Source: Bacillus sp. B15-48
GTDB lineage: Bacteria; Bacillota; Bacilli; Bacillales; Cytobacillaceae
Assembly: GCF_016879755.1 (NCBI RefSeq)
Contig: NZ_WOFU01000003.1
Span: forward strand, 372,001-436,000
DNA length: 64,000 nt
Direction of reading: 5' to 3'
In this document: one piece after another, positions 27,516 to 36,389 of the stretch
Layout: every line of letters starts with the position of its first letter
Position numbering within the stretch: the stretch's first letter is position 1
Notes under the pieces: model-generated
Database searches by the model: none
What the model saw: only the letters and a program-made list of their open reading frames with translations
What the model was told of the DNA's origin: nothing
Program-made: the position numbers and the translations under genes

Positions 27516-27902
27516 TCACTTCCCGGCATATTCCATAACCCTCTTTATACGGCCCTCTTGCTGTTGCCAAAATTGTTCAAGGCGAGTCGTTAAACCGCCA
27601 TGGCCAAATTTTACTTTTTTACTTGGTTGCTCATTGTTGTGAATATAGTGAACAAAAGATAGGATTGTTTTTCGTCTTTTAGTGATTTGCCTTAAGCCTC
27701 TTTGGTAAAACCAGACATCAATCACATTGAGTACTCCTCTATTGATCTGAAACTTTTCGTCACAAAACTGGGCAAATAGTAAATCCGGCATATTAAACAA
27801 TTCCTCTGATTGTATTTCCACTTTGTAGAACACCTCCAATTGAAAGAATGGAAGATATTCATCTAACCATTGGAAATTTTTAAGTTTATCTCTCTCCATC
27901 AA
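27516..27902 (-). CDS. Hypothetical protein, 128 residues
   Basis: An open frame with aromatic-rich, mixed charged sequence and no membrane segment. The start is TTG or ATG at about 27900 and has no convincing ribosome binding site. It lies 126 bp upstream of the homogentisate operon on the same strand. It may be a small regulator or the decayed end of a larger gene; I do not recognise it. Confidence 0.4.
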   Translation of the reverse strand: MMERDKLKNFQWLDEYLPFFQLEVFYKVEIQSEELFNMPDLLFAQFCDEKFQINRGVLNVIDVWFYQRGLRQITKRRKTILSFVHYIHNNEQPSKKVKFGHGGLTTRLEQFWQQQEGRIKRVMEYAGK

Positions 27903-28147
27903 GTGAAAACTATTTTATATCCTCGTTTAATGTGAGGTTGACGGCCATGGATGACTTCTCCACTTACTTACATTTACCGGATGCATGTACTAACATTCAT
28001 TTTTTCGCCTTTGAAGACGACTTTCTTCATTATATATACTTGTTTCCTTCACTGTTATTATGTGAGGAACAGCTCTGACTCTTAAATACAATTCGGTGGA
28101 ATCACTTCCATAATGACATCGCATTTTCCATCGCGATGTTAAAAGGT

Positions 28148-28180
28148 AGCCCTCCTCTTTTTAGAAGAGGGCTTTTCTTT
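28148..28180. terminator. Terminator-like hairpin after the LLM flavoprotein gene
   Basis: AGCCCTCCTCT pairs with AGAAGAGGGCT (one mismatch) around a TTTT loop. It has a T-run on the plus strand and a weaker one on the minus strand. The gene that it follows on the minus strand ends at 28192. Confidence 0.6.
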
Positions 28181-28191
28181 CGATTAACTTC

Positions 28192-29259
28192 TTACGCATT
28201 CACTGTTTCGAATGCAGGGATTACTTTCTCTCCGAATAATTGAACTGATTTTTCTGCATGTTCAAAATCCATGCCGCCAAAGTTCATTTGTAAAGAGAAT
28301 TGGTAAACGCCGAAGAATTCAGATAACTCTTTGAAACGCTCGATTACTGATTCTGGGTTTCCAATGGCAACACGCTTTTCTTTTATCACTCTTTCGTATG
28401 TCATTGCACGTAAAGTTTCAGCAATTTTATCATAGCCTTTGTACTGAGTGGATGTAGTAGAATCCCATGCAGTTGCAGACTCAAGGAATACGTTTACATA
28501 ATGGTTCATGTAACCTTCACCAAGCTTAAGCGCTTCCTCTTCATCTTCACAAACAAGCGTGTGAACAGCCATTTGAATTTGATCCTTTTGAACTTTACCG
28601 TGTCCAGCTTTTTCATATGCTTCCTTATAAGCTTTAATGTTGGCACGTAGTTTATCGTAATCAGCTAAGTAAGGAACAACCATTAAGTTATGGCCATTTT
28701 CTCCAGCCCACTCAAAAGATTCCGGTGTTTGAATCGCTGCTACCCACGTAGGGATTTTCTTTTGTGTTGGACGTGGCAGAACTGAAACGTTTTCAAATTT
28801 ATAGATTTCACCACTATGTGTTACTTTATCTTCTTGCCATAATCTGCGAATGACATCTAAGCTTTCACGGTAGCGTTGGTTACTTTCTGCCATCGGAACA
28901 CCAAAAGTATTAAATTCATGTGGCAAGAAAGCACGAGCGAAACCAACCTCTGCTCTTCCGCCACTAATCGCATCTAACATTGTTAACTCATGTGCTAGTT
29001 TAACAGGATGTGTAAATGCTGGAAGTACACAGCCAGTGATTAAACGCAAGTTCTTTGTGCGCTGTGAAGCAGCTGCAAGGTAAATGCTTGGGTTTGAAGA
29101 ATAACCGCCATAAGCTTGCTCGTAGTGCTCAACAATTCTTGTATGATGATAGCCTAATTTATCCGCTTGTTCAGTAAGATCAAGCGCCTCACGGTAATAC
29201 TCTTGACCTGATTTATCCTCCGGATGTACGTCTGGGAAAAATGAAATTCCAAATTGCAT
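28192..29259 (-). CDS. LLM-class (bacterial luciferase-like) flavin-dependent oxidoreductase
   Basis: 355 residues from the ATG at 29259, which has AAGGAG at 9 nt; the open frame extends further without a site. Family features are the N-terminal MQFGISFF..., TRIVEHYEQAYGG, the LITGCVLPAFTHPVKLAHELTMLDAISGGRAEVGFARA core split by loops, and a C-terminal GNPESVIERFKEL. Such enzymes use reduced FMN and oxygen. Its place between the homogentisate operon and the TRAP transporter, and an upstream TGTAAACGTTTT motif shared with the ring-cleavage operon, suggest a part in aromatic breakdown. The substrate is unknown. Confidence 0.85.
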   Translation of the reverse strand: MQFGISFFPDVHPEDKSGQEYYREALDLTEQADKLGYHHTRIVEHYEQAYGGYSSNPSIYLAAASQRTKNLRLITGCVLPAFTHPVKLAHELTMLDAISGGRAEVGFARAFLPHEFNTFGVPMAESNQRYRESLDVIRRLWQEDKVTHSGEIYKFENVSVLPRPTQKKIPTWVAAIQTPESFEWAGENGHNLMVVPYLADYDKLRANIKAYKEAYEKAGHGKVQKDQIQMAVHTLVCEDEEEALKLGEGYMNHYVNVFLESATAWDSTTSTQYKGYDKIAETLRAMTYERVIKEKRVAIGNPESVIERFKELSEFFGVYQFSLQMNFGGMDFEHAEKSVQLFGEKVIPAFETVNA

Positions 29260-29332
29260 ATTCAACATCTCCTTAAAATATATTATTTTTTGATTCACCA
29301 AGTGAACTGTTTGACTCATTTCGTAAATTCAT

Positions 29333-29348
29333 TATAAAACGTTTACAC
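29333..29348. promoter_or_regulatory. Partial cre-like motif upstream of the LLM flavoprotein gene
   Basis: On the minus strand GTGTAAACGTTTTATA shares the TGTAAACGTTTT core with the site at 21846-21861 but loses the 3' CA of the cre consensus. Confidence 0.35.
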
Positions 29349-30145
29349 TATAAAAACAATAAGAATGTTTCAAAAATTAATAATAGTTAAACGCCATAAA
29401 TATAGCAATATAAAGTTTAACATGTATTCTAATCGGAAAAACCCTGGTAAATTTAGCATACAGAATAAGACACGACCACTCCATTTTTTATTAATATAGT
29501 AAAAAACAGGAATATATATATTTATTTCCGTAATAGAGTGGAAAATAGTGTAAATTACAGCTATAATTTGTCTCGCACTACAGTCTTTTTGGAAAATTCT
29601 ATTACAGAAGGCATGTGTCCTGCTCTAAATGCCTAGTTCCAACAGGGATGTAGTCTGACCTGTAGAGATGGTTCGAAAGTCAAGTAGAATTCCGAACCGA
29701 TAGATTTTTTAGTTTAGTCAGAAAATTTTTAAAAGTATATTGAAATCTAATTGATCATAGATTATTATTTAATCATACGTTTTGAAGATAATGACTAGCC
29801 TGCTAAAAAAGGGGTCTAATCCATAAGTTTCTCATTCTAGTAGTCAAGAACCATTCTCTAATCCCTAGATTGATAGGAAACCTTTTTTGATGGCCTATTT
29901 CCAACAGGGATCATACGGAGTGGTTTTTTATTTTATTAAAAAAATTACCTAGGTAAGAAAGGTGGGAAAAGAATATAGTGAAATTTCAAAATTTTTAGTA
30001 TAATCAAAGCCTATAAAGCTTTGGCTCTTGAGATTGTTTAACATTTACGTCGATCGTTTCCTCGTGCAGCTTTTTATCCATCAATGACGATTCATTCTAA
30101 GAATAAAAGTGAGGATTACAGAAAAAGAAAGTGGGGATGAACAAT
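29349..30145. other. Long AT-rich intergenic region before the TRAP operon
   Basis: No open frame with a credible start was seen. The region holds a pair of 19-bp direct repeats (listed separately) and should contain the TRAP operon promoter, which I could not place securely. Confidence 0.5.
29631..29911 (+). repeat. Two 19-bp direct repeats, 262 bp apart
   Basis: GCCTAGTTCCAACAGGGAT (29631-29649) and GCCTATTTCCAACAGGGAT (29893-29911) differ at one base. Confidence 0.7.
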
Positions 30146-31207
30146 ATGAAAAACAAACAAAAAAGAAAAGGAATGTGGTTTGCAGCTATTTTAGTATTAT
30201 TGCTAACGATGACTGCATGCAGCGGCGGATCTGCCGAAGTTTCTAACGGTGGTCAAGGGGGATCACACTCATTCATTAGCTCCCATCACTTGCCAGGTAG
30301 CCATCCTTTCCAAACAGAGGTACTAGAGGTTCTATTTGCTGATCTTGAGGAGCAAACCGATGGCAGAATTTCTTCTGATATTTATCCTGCCGCGTCATTA
30401 GGTGCACCTGGGTCTCAGTATGATATGGCTGTTACCGGCGAAGTGGATATTGCTGTGAGCGTACATGGCCATACACCCGGAAGATTTCCGCTTGTATCAG
30501 TGATTGAATTACCATTCTTTGCAACTTCTGCCGAAAATGGTTCTGAAATTTTATATACATTGTATGATGAGTTTCCTGAATTTCAAGATGAACATGGGGA
30601 TACATATCCATTAACGATTTTCACGGCCGAACCAGCACAAATCTTTACTGCGAAAGATCCGATTGAAAGCCCTGAAGATTTAAGAGGAAAGCGTGTTCGC
30701 TCTCCTTCTCCATTAGCGAATCAAATGCTTGAGGAGCTAGGAGCAAGTCCAGTTTCGATTCCAATGGGGGATGTTTTTGATGCTCTACAAAAAGGAGTCA
30801 TCGATGCTGCAATCGCTCCATACGAGGTGCTACACAGCTTTAATTTATCCGAAGTAGTGAACTATGTGACCGTAGTAGACCTATCTGCTACTCCATTCTA
30901 CTTTACAATGAATCAAGGAACATACGATAGCTTATCAAATGAAGATAAAGAACTTCTGAATCGTTTTTCTGGATTAGAGCTAGCTAAAAAATCTGGACAA
31001 GCCTTTGATGTTTCTGGTGAAGTAGGTGTTCAAAAAGCCCAAGAAGAGGGAATTGAATTTATCGAACTTTCAGACGAAGCAAAAGGTGCTTGGCTAAGTG
31101 CATTGGCGCCGATTACACAAGCATGGATTGATGATATGGAAGCAGCAGGTTACCCTGCCCAGCAAATATATGATCGTGCTGCCGAAATAAAGAATGAATT
31201 AAATTAA
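30146..31207 (+). CDS. dctP: TRAP transporter substrate-binding lipoprotein (DctP family)
   Basis: About 353 residues: a basic N-terminus, hydrophobic core and lipobox LTMTAC, so a lipid-anchored binding protein. The DctP fold is indicated by SHHLPGSHPFQTEVLE, DIYPAASLGAPG and the conserved LRGKRVRSPSP region holding the ligand-binding Arg. It captures organic acids for the dctQM permease encoded downstream. The ATG at 30146 follows GTGGGG; alternatives are GTG 30131 and ATG 30137. The location next to aromatic genes suggests an aromatic or related acid as ligand. Confidence 0.88.
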   Translation: MKNKQKRKGMWFAAILVLLLTMTACSGGSAEVSNGGQGGSHSFISSHHLPGSHPFQTEVLEVLFADLEEQTDGRISSDIYPAASLGAPGSQYDMAVTGEVDIAVSVHGHTPGRFPLVSVIELPFFATSAENGSEILYTLYDEFPEFQDEHGDTYPLTIFTAEPAQIFTAKDPIESPEDLRGKRVRSPSPLANQMLEELGASPVSIPMGDVFDALQKGVIDAAIAPYEVLHSFNLSEVVNYVTVVDLSATPFYFTMNQGTYDSLSNEDKELLNRFSGLELAKKSGQAFDVSGEVGVQKAQEEGIEFIELSDEAKGAWLSALAPITQAWIDDMEAAGYPAQQIYDRAAEIKNELN

Positions 31208-31282
31208 GTTCCACTTATTTTAATGAAAGTACCTCCTGTTATTTAGCTTCTTAGATAACAGGCAGGTACTGTTTTCAAGCTA

Positions 31283-31445
31283 AAGGGGTTTTTATCCCGC
31301 CATCATTGGCAGTAAGACCCCTACCTCAAGATTACGTGTAAGCATGGAAGCTAGGTAGGAGATTAACTGAAAGTCGAAGGCCCAATTCGTTTAAGGGCTC
31401 GCAGGTCTTCTTATTGGACTAATCTTCATTGGGGGAGCTGATGGA
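31283..31445 (+). other. Structured, gene-free segment between dctP and dctQ (possible IS200/IS605-like end relic)
   Basis: GGGG...CCCC, then CCTACCT / AGGTAGG (about 31318-31363), and further short stems are packed into 160 bp. The wording 'ggcagtaagacccctacct' resembles the structured right ends of IS200/IS605-type elements in Bacilli. No transposase or TnpB frame accompanies it. The segment separates two genes that are usually adjacent. Low-certainty assignment. Confidence 0.3.
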
Positions 31446-31542
31446 AGTTTCGCTTTTTTTTACGTCTAATTTCCAATATATCCACAGTGTAAATCTTACA
31501 ATCCACATGATTGAAAAAATAGTTTGGTTAGGCGGTGATATT

Positions 31543-32031
31543 ATGGAGAAAGTGGTGTTGTTATTAAGCAAGGGCCTGCATGCTATTGCCCAGGTGATCC
31601 TTTTAGCCATGACAGTGATCATTACCTTTGATATCCTAGGCAGATGGTTATTTAATTTACCAATTAAGGGTACCTTTGATTTTACTCAAATAGGGTTATC
31701 TATGGTGATCTTTTTAGGCATTGCCTACACGCATGCCGTCAATGAGCATATCACCATCGACTTTATTATGGATAAATTTCCCAAGAGAGTCCAAATGCTA
31801 TTTAATAGTCTCGTTAATTTTGTCATTACGGGCTTGCTAGGTCTGCTCACATGGAATTTATGGGGAAATGCGCAGCGACTGCTACAATCGAATACTGTAA
31901 CTGGAGACTTAGGGTTGCCTGTATACATATTTGCCATCATTGCTACGATTGGAACAGCCGTTTTTGCGTTAACTGCATTATTGAAAGCAGTACTCTATTT
32001 GCAGAAGGTAGGTAATAAAGATGAGTCCTGA
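31543..32031 (+). CDS. dctQ: TRAP transporter small permease subunit (DctQ family)
   Basis: About 162 residues with four membrane helices and the DctQ hallmark FDILGRWLFN near the first helix and HAVNEHITIDF in the middle. It pairs with DctM in the membrane. The ATG at 31543 is preceded by AGGCGGTGAT. The frame is open further upstream to 31429, but that part is not DctQ-like. The gene overlaps dctM by 11 bp. Confidence 0.87.
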   Translation: MEKVVLLLSKGLHAIAQVILLAMTVIITFDILGRWLFNLPIKGTFDFTQIGLSMVIFLGIAYTHAVNEHITIDFIMDKFPKRVQMLFNSLVNFVITGLLGLLTWNLWGNAQRLLQSNTVTGDLGLPVYIFAIIATIGTAVFALTALLKAVLYLQKVGNKDES

Positions 32032-33334
32032 AATGATTGGAGTACTAGGAATAGTTATACTATTAGTATTATTCGTATTAAAAGTTCCAATCGGTATTTC
32101 ATTATTAATGGTTGGATTTATAGGCATTGGCTGGATCAGAAACTGGGATGTTGCGCTCATCCAATTAGGGAGAACGCCTTTTGATACAGCTAGTTCCTAT
32201 AACCTTAGTGTTATCCCTTTGTTTATCTTAATGGGAATGATTTTATCTTATTGCGGGCTAGGCAGTGATTTGTATCGAGCTGTAGACAAATGGATCGGCC
32301 ATTTGCGTGGCGGACTTGCGATGGCTACGATTGGAACGGCTTCCGTCTTTTCTGCTATTTCTGGTTCAGTTAACGCTACAACGGCAACGGTTGCTAGAAT
32401 TACCTTACCAGAAATGGAGAAATATAAATATCACCCTAAATTATCAACGGCTTGTGTTGCTGCTGGTGGTACATTAGGGGTTCTCATTCCACCAAGTGTC
32501 ACCCTTATTTTTTACGGGGTATTGACTGGAGACAATATCGGTCGATTACTTATTGGTGGGATTGGACCTGGAGTGTTACAAGTTCTTTTATTTATGATTA
32601 CCATTTATTTGTGGATACGCCTTGATCCTTCTTTGGCTCCTGCAGCGGATCAATTAAAAAAGGCTTCTTTTACGGAAAGAGTACATTCATTAAAAAGCGT
32701 TTGGCCGATTATGCTGCTATTTTCAATTAGTATTGGCGGTATCTATCTTGGAATATTTACACCTACTGAATCTGCTGGCGTTGGGGCATTTGGTGCATTG
32801 ATTTTTGCGCTGATCACTAGACGCCTAGATTTTAAGAAACTTCGAAAGGCTTTAGATGACTCTGTTCGTTTGACTGCAATGATTTTCCTTATTGTTATCG
32901 GTGCTACACTGTTTAGTCAGTTTTTATCAATCAGTAGAATCCCTGTAAAAATTACTGCTTTCGTCGGTCAACTTGATTTAAATCCTTATATTATTTTAGG
33001 TCTCATTCTTTTAGTACTGCTGATCTTAGGATTATTTCTCGAAGGTCTATCTATCTTTGTGCTCACATTGCCGATTATTCACCCGATTATTACTTCATTA
33101 GGCTTTGATGGAGTTTGGTTCGGTGTCATTATGGTCATGATCATTAATATCGGCTTATTAACACCTCCATTAGGACTAAGCTGCTTCATTATCAAAGGAG
33201 TCGCCAAAGATGTTCCTTTAGAAACCATTTTTAAAGGAGTCATACCTATGGTAATTGCTATGGTGATCTCTATTATTATTGTGATTATTTTCCCTCAAAT
33301 TGTTACGAGCCTGCCAGATTTGATGAAACAATAA
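32021..33334 (+). CDS. dctM: TRAP transporter large permease subunit (DctM family)
   Basis: 437 residues with about twelve membrane helices. DctM signatures are NLSVIPLFILMGMILSYCGL, SGSVNATTATVARITLPEM, AAGGTLGVLIPPSV and, near the C-terminus, NIGLLTPPLGLSCFI. It is the Na+-coupled transport channel of the TRAP system. The ATG overlaps the end of dctQ. A REP pair follows the stop. Confidence 0.92.
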   Translation: MSPEMIGVLGIVILLVLFVLKVPIGISLLMVGFIGIGWIRNWDVALIQLGRTPFDTASSYNLSVIPLFILMGMILSYCGLGSDLYRAVDKWIGHLRGGLAMATIGTASVFSAISGSVNATTATVARITLPEMEKYKYHPKLSTACVAAGGTLGVLIPPSVTLIFYGVLTGDNIGRLLIGGIGPGVLQVLLFMITIYLWIRLDPSLAPAADQLKKASFTERVHSLKSVWPIMLLFSISIGGIYLGIFTPTESAGVGAFGALIFALITRRLDFKKLRKALDDSVRLTAMIFLIVIGATLFSQFLSISRIPVKITAFVGQLDLNPYIILGLILLVLLILGLFLEGLSIFVLTLPIIHPIITSLGFDGVWFGVIMVMIINIGLLTPPLGLSCFIIKGVAKDVPLETIFKGVIPMVIAMVISIIIVIIFPQIVTSLPDLMKQ

Positions 33335-33345
33335 ATTTGAAGTGT

Positions 33346-33478
33346 GAAGCATGGGGACGTACCGAGACTGGTTGAAGCATGGGGACGTACCTTATGCTTC
33401 CTTTTCTAAATAGACCATTAGCTTCCCCCTTGAAATAAAAATATTCCAAAGAAGCGAAGGGTACGTCCCTATGCTTCC
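33346..33478. repeat. REP cluster f (subtype A pair with an extra left unit)
   Basis: A complete pair at about 33374-33478 is preceded by a partial third unit (GAAGCATGGGGACGTACC, 33346), giving three units in a row. Confidence 0.88.
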
Positions 33479-33486
33479 CCCCACAC

Positions 33487-33516
33487 AAAAATGGCCCCGT
33501 AATGCACGGGGCCTTT
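33487..33516. terminator. Bidirectional terminator between the TRAP and ABC operons
   Basis: The stem GGCCCCGT / ACGGGGCC has a 5-nt loop, with AAAAA before it and TTTG after it. Confidence 0.8.
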
Positions 33517-33557
33517 GTTAGGTATATCTGATGAGGCAAGTGAACCGTCGTTCTGCT

Positions 33558-34565
33558 CTATTCTAGTTCGTTTAGCAGGTTGAGGTTGACCATTCCTCCG
33601 ATGTCATTGCTTGGTACATAGCCAGCTTCTTGACTGATATCAGCCATTTCCTGAATGACTTGTTCATTTACTTCAGTGGTCACAGACAGGCGTGAGAAAG
33701 CGGCTGCCAGTTCGTCCCTGTTGATTTCTTTCCCTGTCAGGTCCTTCAGGTGCTGAATGACGATTTCCTGGGCTTCTTCTGGATTGTTCTGAATAAATTC
33801 AACGGCGTTCTTATGGCCAGTCAAATATGCTTTAACCAAATCTGTTTTTTCAAGAAAATCAGCTCTGGCTGCTACGACTGTATTGGTTGACTCCTTGCCC
33901 CAGGCAAATTCGTCCCAATCGAGCAACAGCTTTCCTTGCGCCTGATTCTCAAGAACATATCCCCACGGCTCCTGTGTTGCAGCAGCATCAACTGATTTCT
34001 GGATAAAAAGCGGCGCAGTATCAGCAGGGGCTGCAGCAAACATTTCTACTGTTCCGCCATTTGTTGTTGGTTCCAGATTAACCTCTTGAAGCGCCTTTCG
34101 CAACATGACATCCTGGGTACTTCCGATAACCGGAATCGCTACTTTCTTGCCCTCTAGGTCCTCCAGCTTTTCGATATTGCTGTCTTCTCTGGCAATAAGG
34201 ACTGCGCCGCCGTTAACAGCTCCCGAAATGAGGTGGTATTCTTTGTTTTTCACATAAAAGTTCAATAGCGGACCTGGTCCGACTGTACCGACATCGATTG
34301 CATTGGTGGCCATGGCCTCCATGAACAATCCGCCATTGCTGACCGTTCTGGTTTCGATTGTTACATTTTCACCCAATGCTTCTTCAAAGAAACCTTTCTC
34401 AAGCCCAACAATCGTCGCGATATGTGTTAAATTGGGGAAATATCCGATTCTGACTGTATCTCCCTCTGAACTACTGCCTGAGCCCTCATTATTTGCCTGG
34501 CCGCATGCGCTCAGCACACCCATGACCAATATGAAAACGAATAGGAATAGCATTTTTTTCTTCAT
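33558..34565 (-). CDS. ABC transporter substrate-binding lipoprotein, SsuA/TauA/NrtA type
   Basis: About 335 residues: lipobox MGVLSAC, then the NMT1/SsuA fold (VRIGYFPNLTHIATIVGLEKG, MATNAIDVGTVGPGP, TQEPWGYVL). Such proteins bind aliphatic sulfonates, taurine or related anions. The ATG at 34565 has AAGGAG at about 8 nt; the earlier GTG overlaps the site. It follows the permease gene by 35 bp. No sulfonatase or monooxygenase gene is adjacent, so the substrate cannot be fixed. Confidence 0.87.
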   Translation of the reverse strand: MKKKMLFLFVFILVMGVLSACGQANNEGSGSSSEGDTVRIGYFPNLTHIATIVGLEKGFFEEALGENVTIETRTVSNGGLFMEAMATNAIDVGTVGPGPLLNFYVKNKEYHLISGAVNGGAVLIAREDSNIEKLEDLEGKKVAIPVIGSTQDVMLRKALQEVNLEPTTNGGTVEMFAAAPADTAPLFIQKSVDAAATQEPWGYVLENQAQGKLLLDWDEFAWGKESTNTVVAARADFLEKTDLVKAYLTGHKNAVEFIQNNPEEAQEIVIQHLKDLTGKEINRDELAAAFSRLSVTTEVNEQVIQEMADISQEAGYVPSNDIGGMVNLNLLNELE

Positions 34566-34600
34566 GATTTTCACTCCTTATTTTGACTTTAATTATGCTC

Positions 34601-35359
34601 TCATCGAGCCCTTAAACCCCATTTTACTTCTACACTTCGTTCAAGCCTTGAAAACACAACGTTATCGACGATAGTTCCAATGATGGCAATAATGATCATG
34701 ACCGAGATGACCAGATCCATTTGTCCAAGCGAACGACCCATTTCAAGCAATTGCCCTAGTCCGCCGCCTCCCCCAAGAAGCTCTCCGGCCATGAGCGCAC
34801 GCCAGGAAAAGGCCCATGCGATTCTTAGTCCGGAAATCAGCTGTGGCACCGATGCCGGCAAAATCACCGTACGGATAAAGTGGAAACCGCCAGAGCCATA
34901 CACCTTGGCAACACGCTGATATAACGGCGGAACATTTTTAAACCCGCTTGTCGCGTTTACCGTCATGGTCCAGGTCGCACCAATAGTCACAATGAACAAA
35001 ATGGCCATATCATTCAGACCGAACCAGATAATCGCCAGTGGGAACCAGACGATGCTCGGGATCGATTGAAGGGCGGTCACCAAAAACCCAAGCGTATCTT
35101 CAACAATTTTATAACGCCAGATAAAATAGCCAAGGATTAACCCAACAACAATGGCAATCGAAAACCCTAGCAGGATGCGGCCAAGGCTTTTGCCGATGGC
35201 TGCGGTCATTTGTCCGTTTATCAACCCGTTCACAAGTGTTTCCAGCACTTGAGTCAGGCTTGGAAACATAAAGGCAGGAAGGCCGGATAACCTAGATGTG
35301 ACTTCCCATATCGCCGCTATCGCCGCGATGAAGATGATTCGTCTTAAAGCTGTAGTCAT
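34601..35359 (-). CDS. ABC transporter permease, SsuC/TauC type
   Basis: About 252 residues with six membrane helices and the permease EAA-like loop (AKVYGSGGFHFIRTVILPASVPQLISGLRIA split by loops). The ATG at 35359 has AAGGAGGAG in front, lying inside the end of the ATPase gene, so the two overlap by 68 bp. It forms the membrane channel for the SsuA-type binding protein. Confidence 0.88.
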   Translation of the reverse strand: MTTALRRIIFIAAIAAIWEVTSRLSGLPAFMFPSLTQVLETLVNGLINGQMTAAIGKSLGRILLGFSIAIVVGLILGYFIWRYKIVEDTLGFLVTALQSIPSIVWFPLAIIWFGLNDMAILFIVTIGATWTMTVNATSGFKNVPPLYQRVAKVYGSGGFHFIRTVILPASVPQLISGLRIAWAFSWRALMAGELLGGGGGLGQLLEMGRSLGQMDLVISVMIIIAIIGTIVDNVVFSRLERSVEVKWGLRAR

Positions 35360-36134
35360 CACCCATCTCCTCCTTCAACACCTTCTCTAACTCTTCCTCT
35401 AAAATGGATAATATCTTTTGTTCTGTATGGAGTGTGACTTCGTCCGGCATCACTCCGTCTTTCATGGTTGGGACCTTGATGATTTCTTTGATTTTTCCTG
35501 GCCGTGTCGCAAAGACAACAACCTGTTCGGAAAGAAGCACCGCTTCCCTAATATTGTGGGTAACAAAAAAGATGGTTACTTTTGTCTTTCTCCAGATTTC
35601 GAGCAACTCTTTATGCAGGACCATTCTTGTCTGCTCATCAAGGGCAGAGAATGGTTCGTCCATTAAGAGAATGTCCGGTTCCATCACGAGTGCTCTGGCA
35701 ATGGAAACCCTTTGTTTCATTCCCCCAGAAAGCTGGTGTGGATACGAATCAACATATTTGCTGAGGTGAACCATTTTAAGGATTTCCTTCGCTTTTTGCT
35801 CTGCCTGTTCCTTCGGCATTTTTTTAAGCAGAAGGCCATAGGTAACATTCTCCAAGACGGTCAACCAAGGAAACAGACCCGCTTCCTGAAAAACGACAAC
35901 CCGTTCTGGACCAGGCTTTTTAACCAATTTACCAGCCACCCGTATTTCACCCTTATTCGCTTTATCCAGTCCGGCGATCAAATAAAGCAAAGTAGATTTG
36001 CCACAACCGGAAGGACCAACAATTGAGACAAAGCTCCCCTTTTCAACATTGAAGTTTATATTATCCAGCACTTGGAGCTGTTCTTTTTTCTCAGTGATAA
36101 AACTTTTCTCAATTCCATCAATCGTCAAGTACAT
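35292..36134 (-). CDS. ABC transporter ATP-binding protein, SsuB/TauB type
   Basis: 280 residues with Walker A GPSGCGKST, the Q-loop in VFQEAGLFPW, signature HQLSGGMKQR, Walker B ILLMDEPFSALD and the switch His in FFVTHNIREA. First gene of the three-gene operon, with a GAGGTGACAAC ribosome binding site. The closest family is the nitrate/sulfonate/taurine importer ATPases. Confidence 0.92.
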   Translation of the reverse strand: MYLTIDGIEKSFITEKKEQLQVLDNINFNVEKGSFVSIVGPSGCGKSTLLYLIAGLDKANKGEIRVAGKLVKKPGPERVVVFQEAGLFPWLTVLENVTYGLLLKKMPKEQAEQKAKEILKMVHLSKYVDSYPHQLSGGMKQRVSIARALVMEPDILLMDEPFSALDEQTRMVLHKELLEIWRKTKVTIFFVTHNIREAVLLSEQVVVFATRPGKIKEIIKVPTMKDGVMPDEVTLHTEQKILSILEEELEKVLKEEMGDDYSFKTNHLHRGDSGDMGSHI

Positions 36135-36227
36135 GTTGTCACCTCAATTTTAAATCCTAGTATTTTTATATGTTTTATGTATTTAATAATGATTAAAAAT
36201 CTCGATTTTGTCAACTAATTTATTTTG

Positions 36228-36260
36228 AGAGAAGCATGGGGACGTACCCTATGCTTCTCT
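36228..36260. repeat. REP g (single hairpin unit, 3' side of the RAYT gene)
   Basis: AGAGAAGCAT ... ATGCTTCTCT, a 10-bp perfect outer stem around GGGGACGTACCCT. Located between the ABC operon and the RAYT gene. Confidence 0.88.
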
Positions 36261-36389
36261 CCCTAAGTTTCTTATATAGGTTCTCTATTAATCTTTTTTC
36301 ATATTTCATGGTCAAGGATTATTAAAACTTAAATAAAAGTTCAAAATGTTATCACAAACAAAACTAGAGATGGGGGGGATATTTAGTAG

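Noticed and set aside
31429-31542. A longer start for the dctQ gene
   Set aside because: The added 38 residues are not DctQ-like and the ATG at 31543 has the better ribosome binding site.
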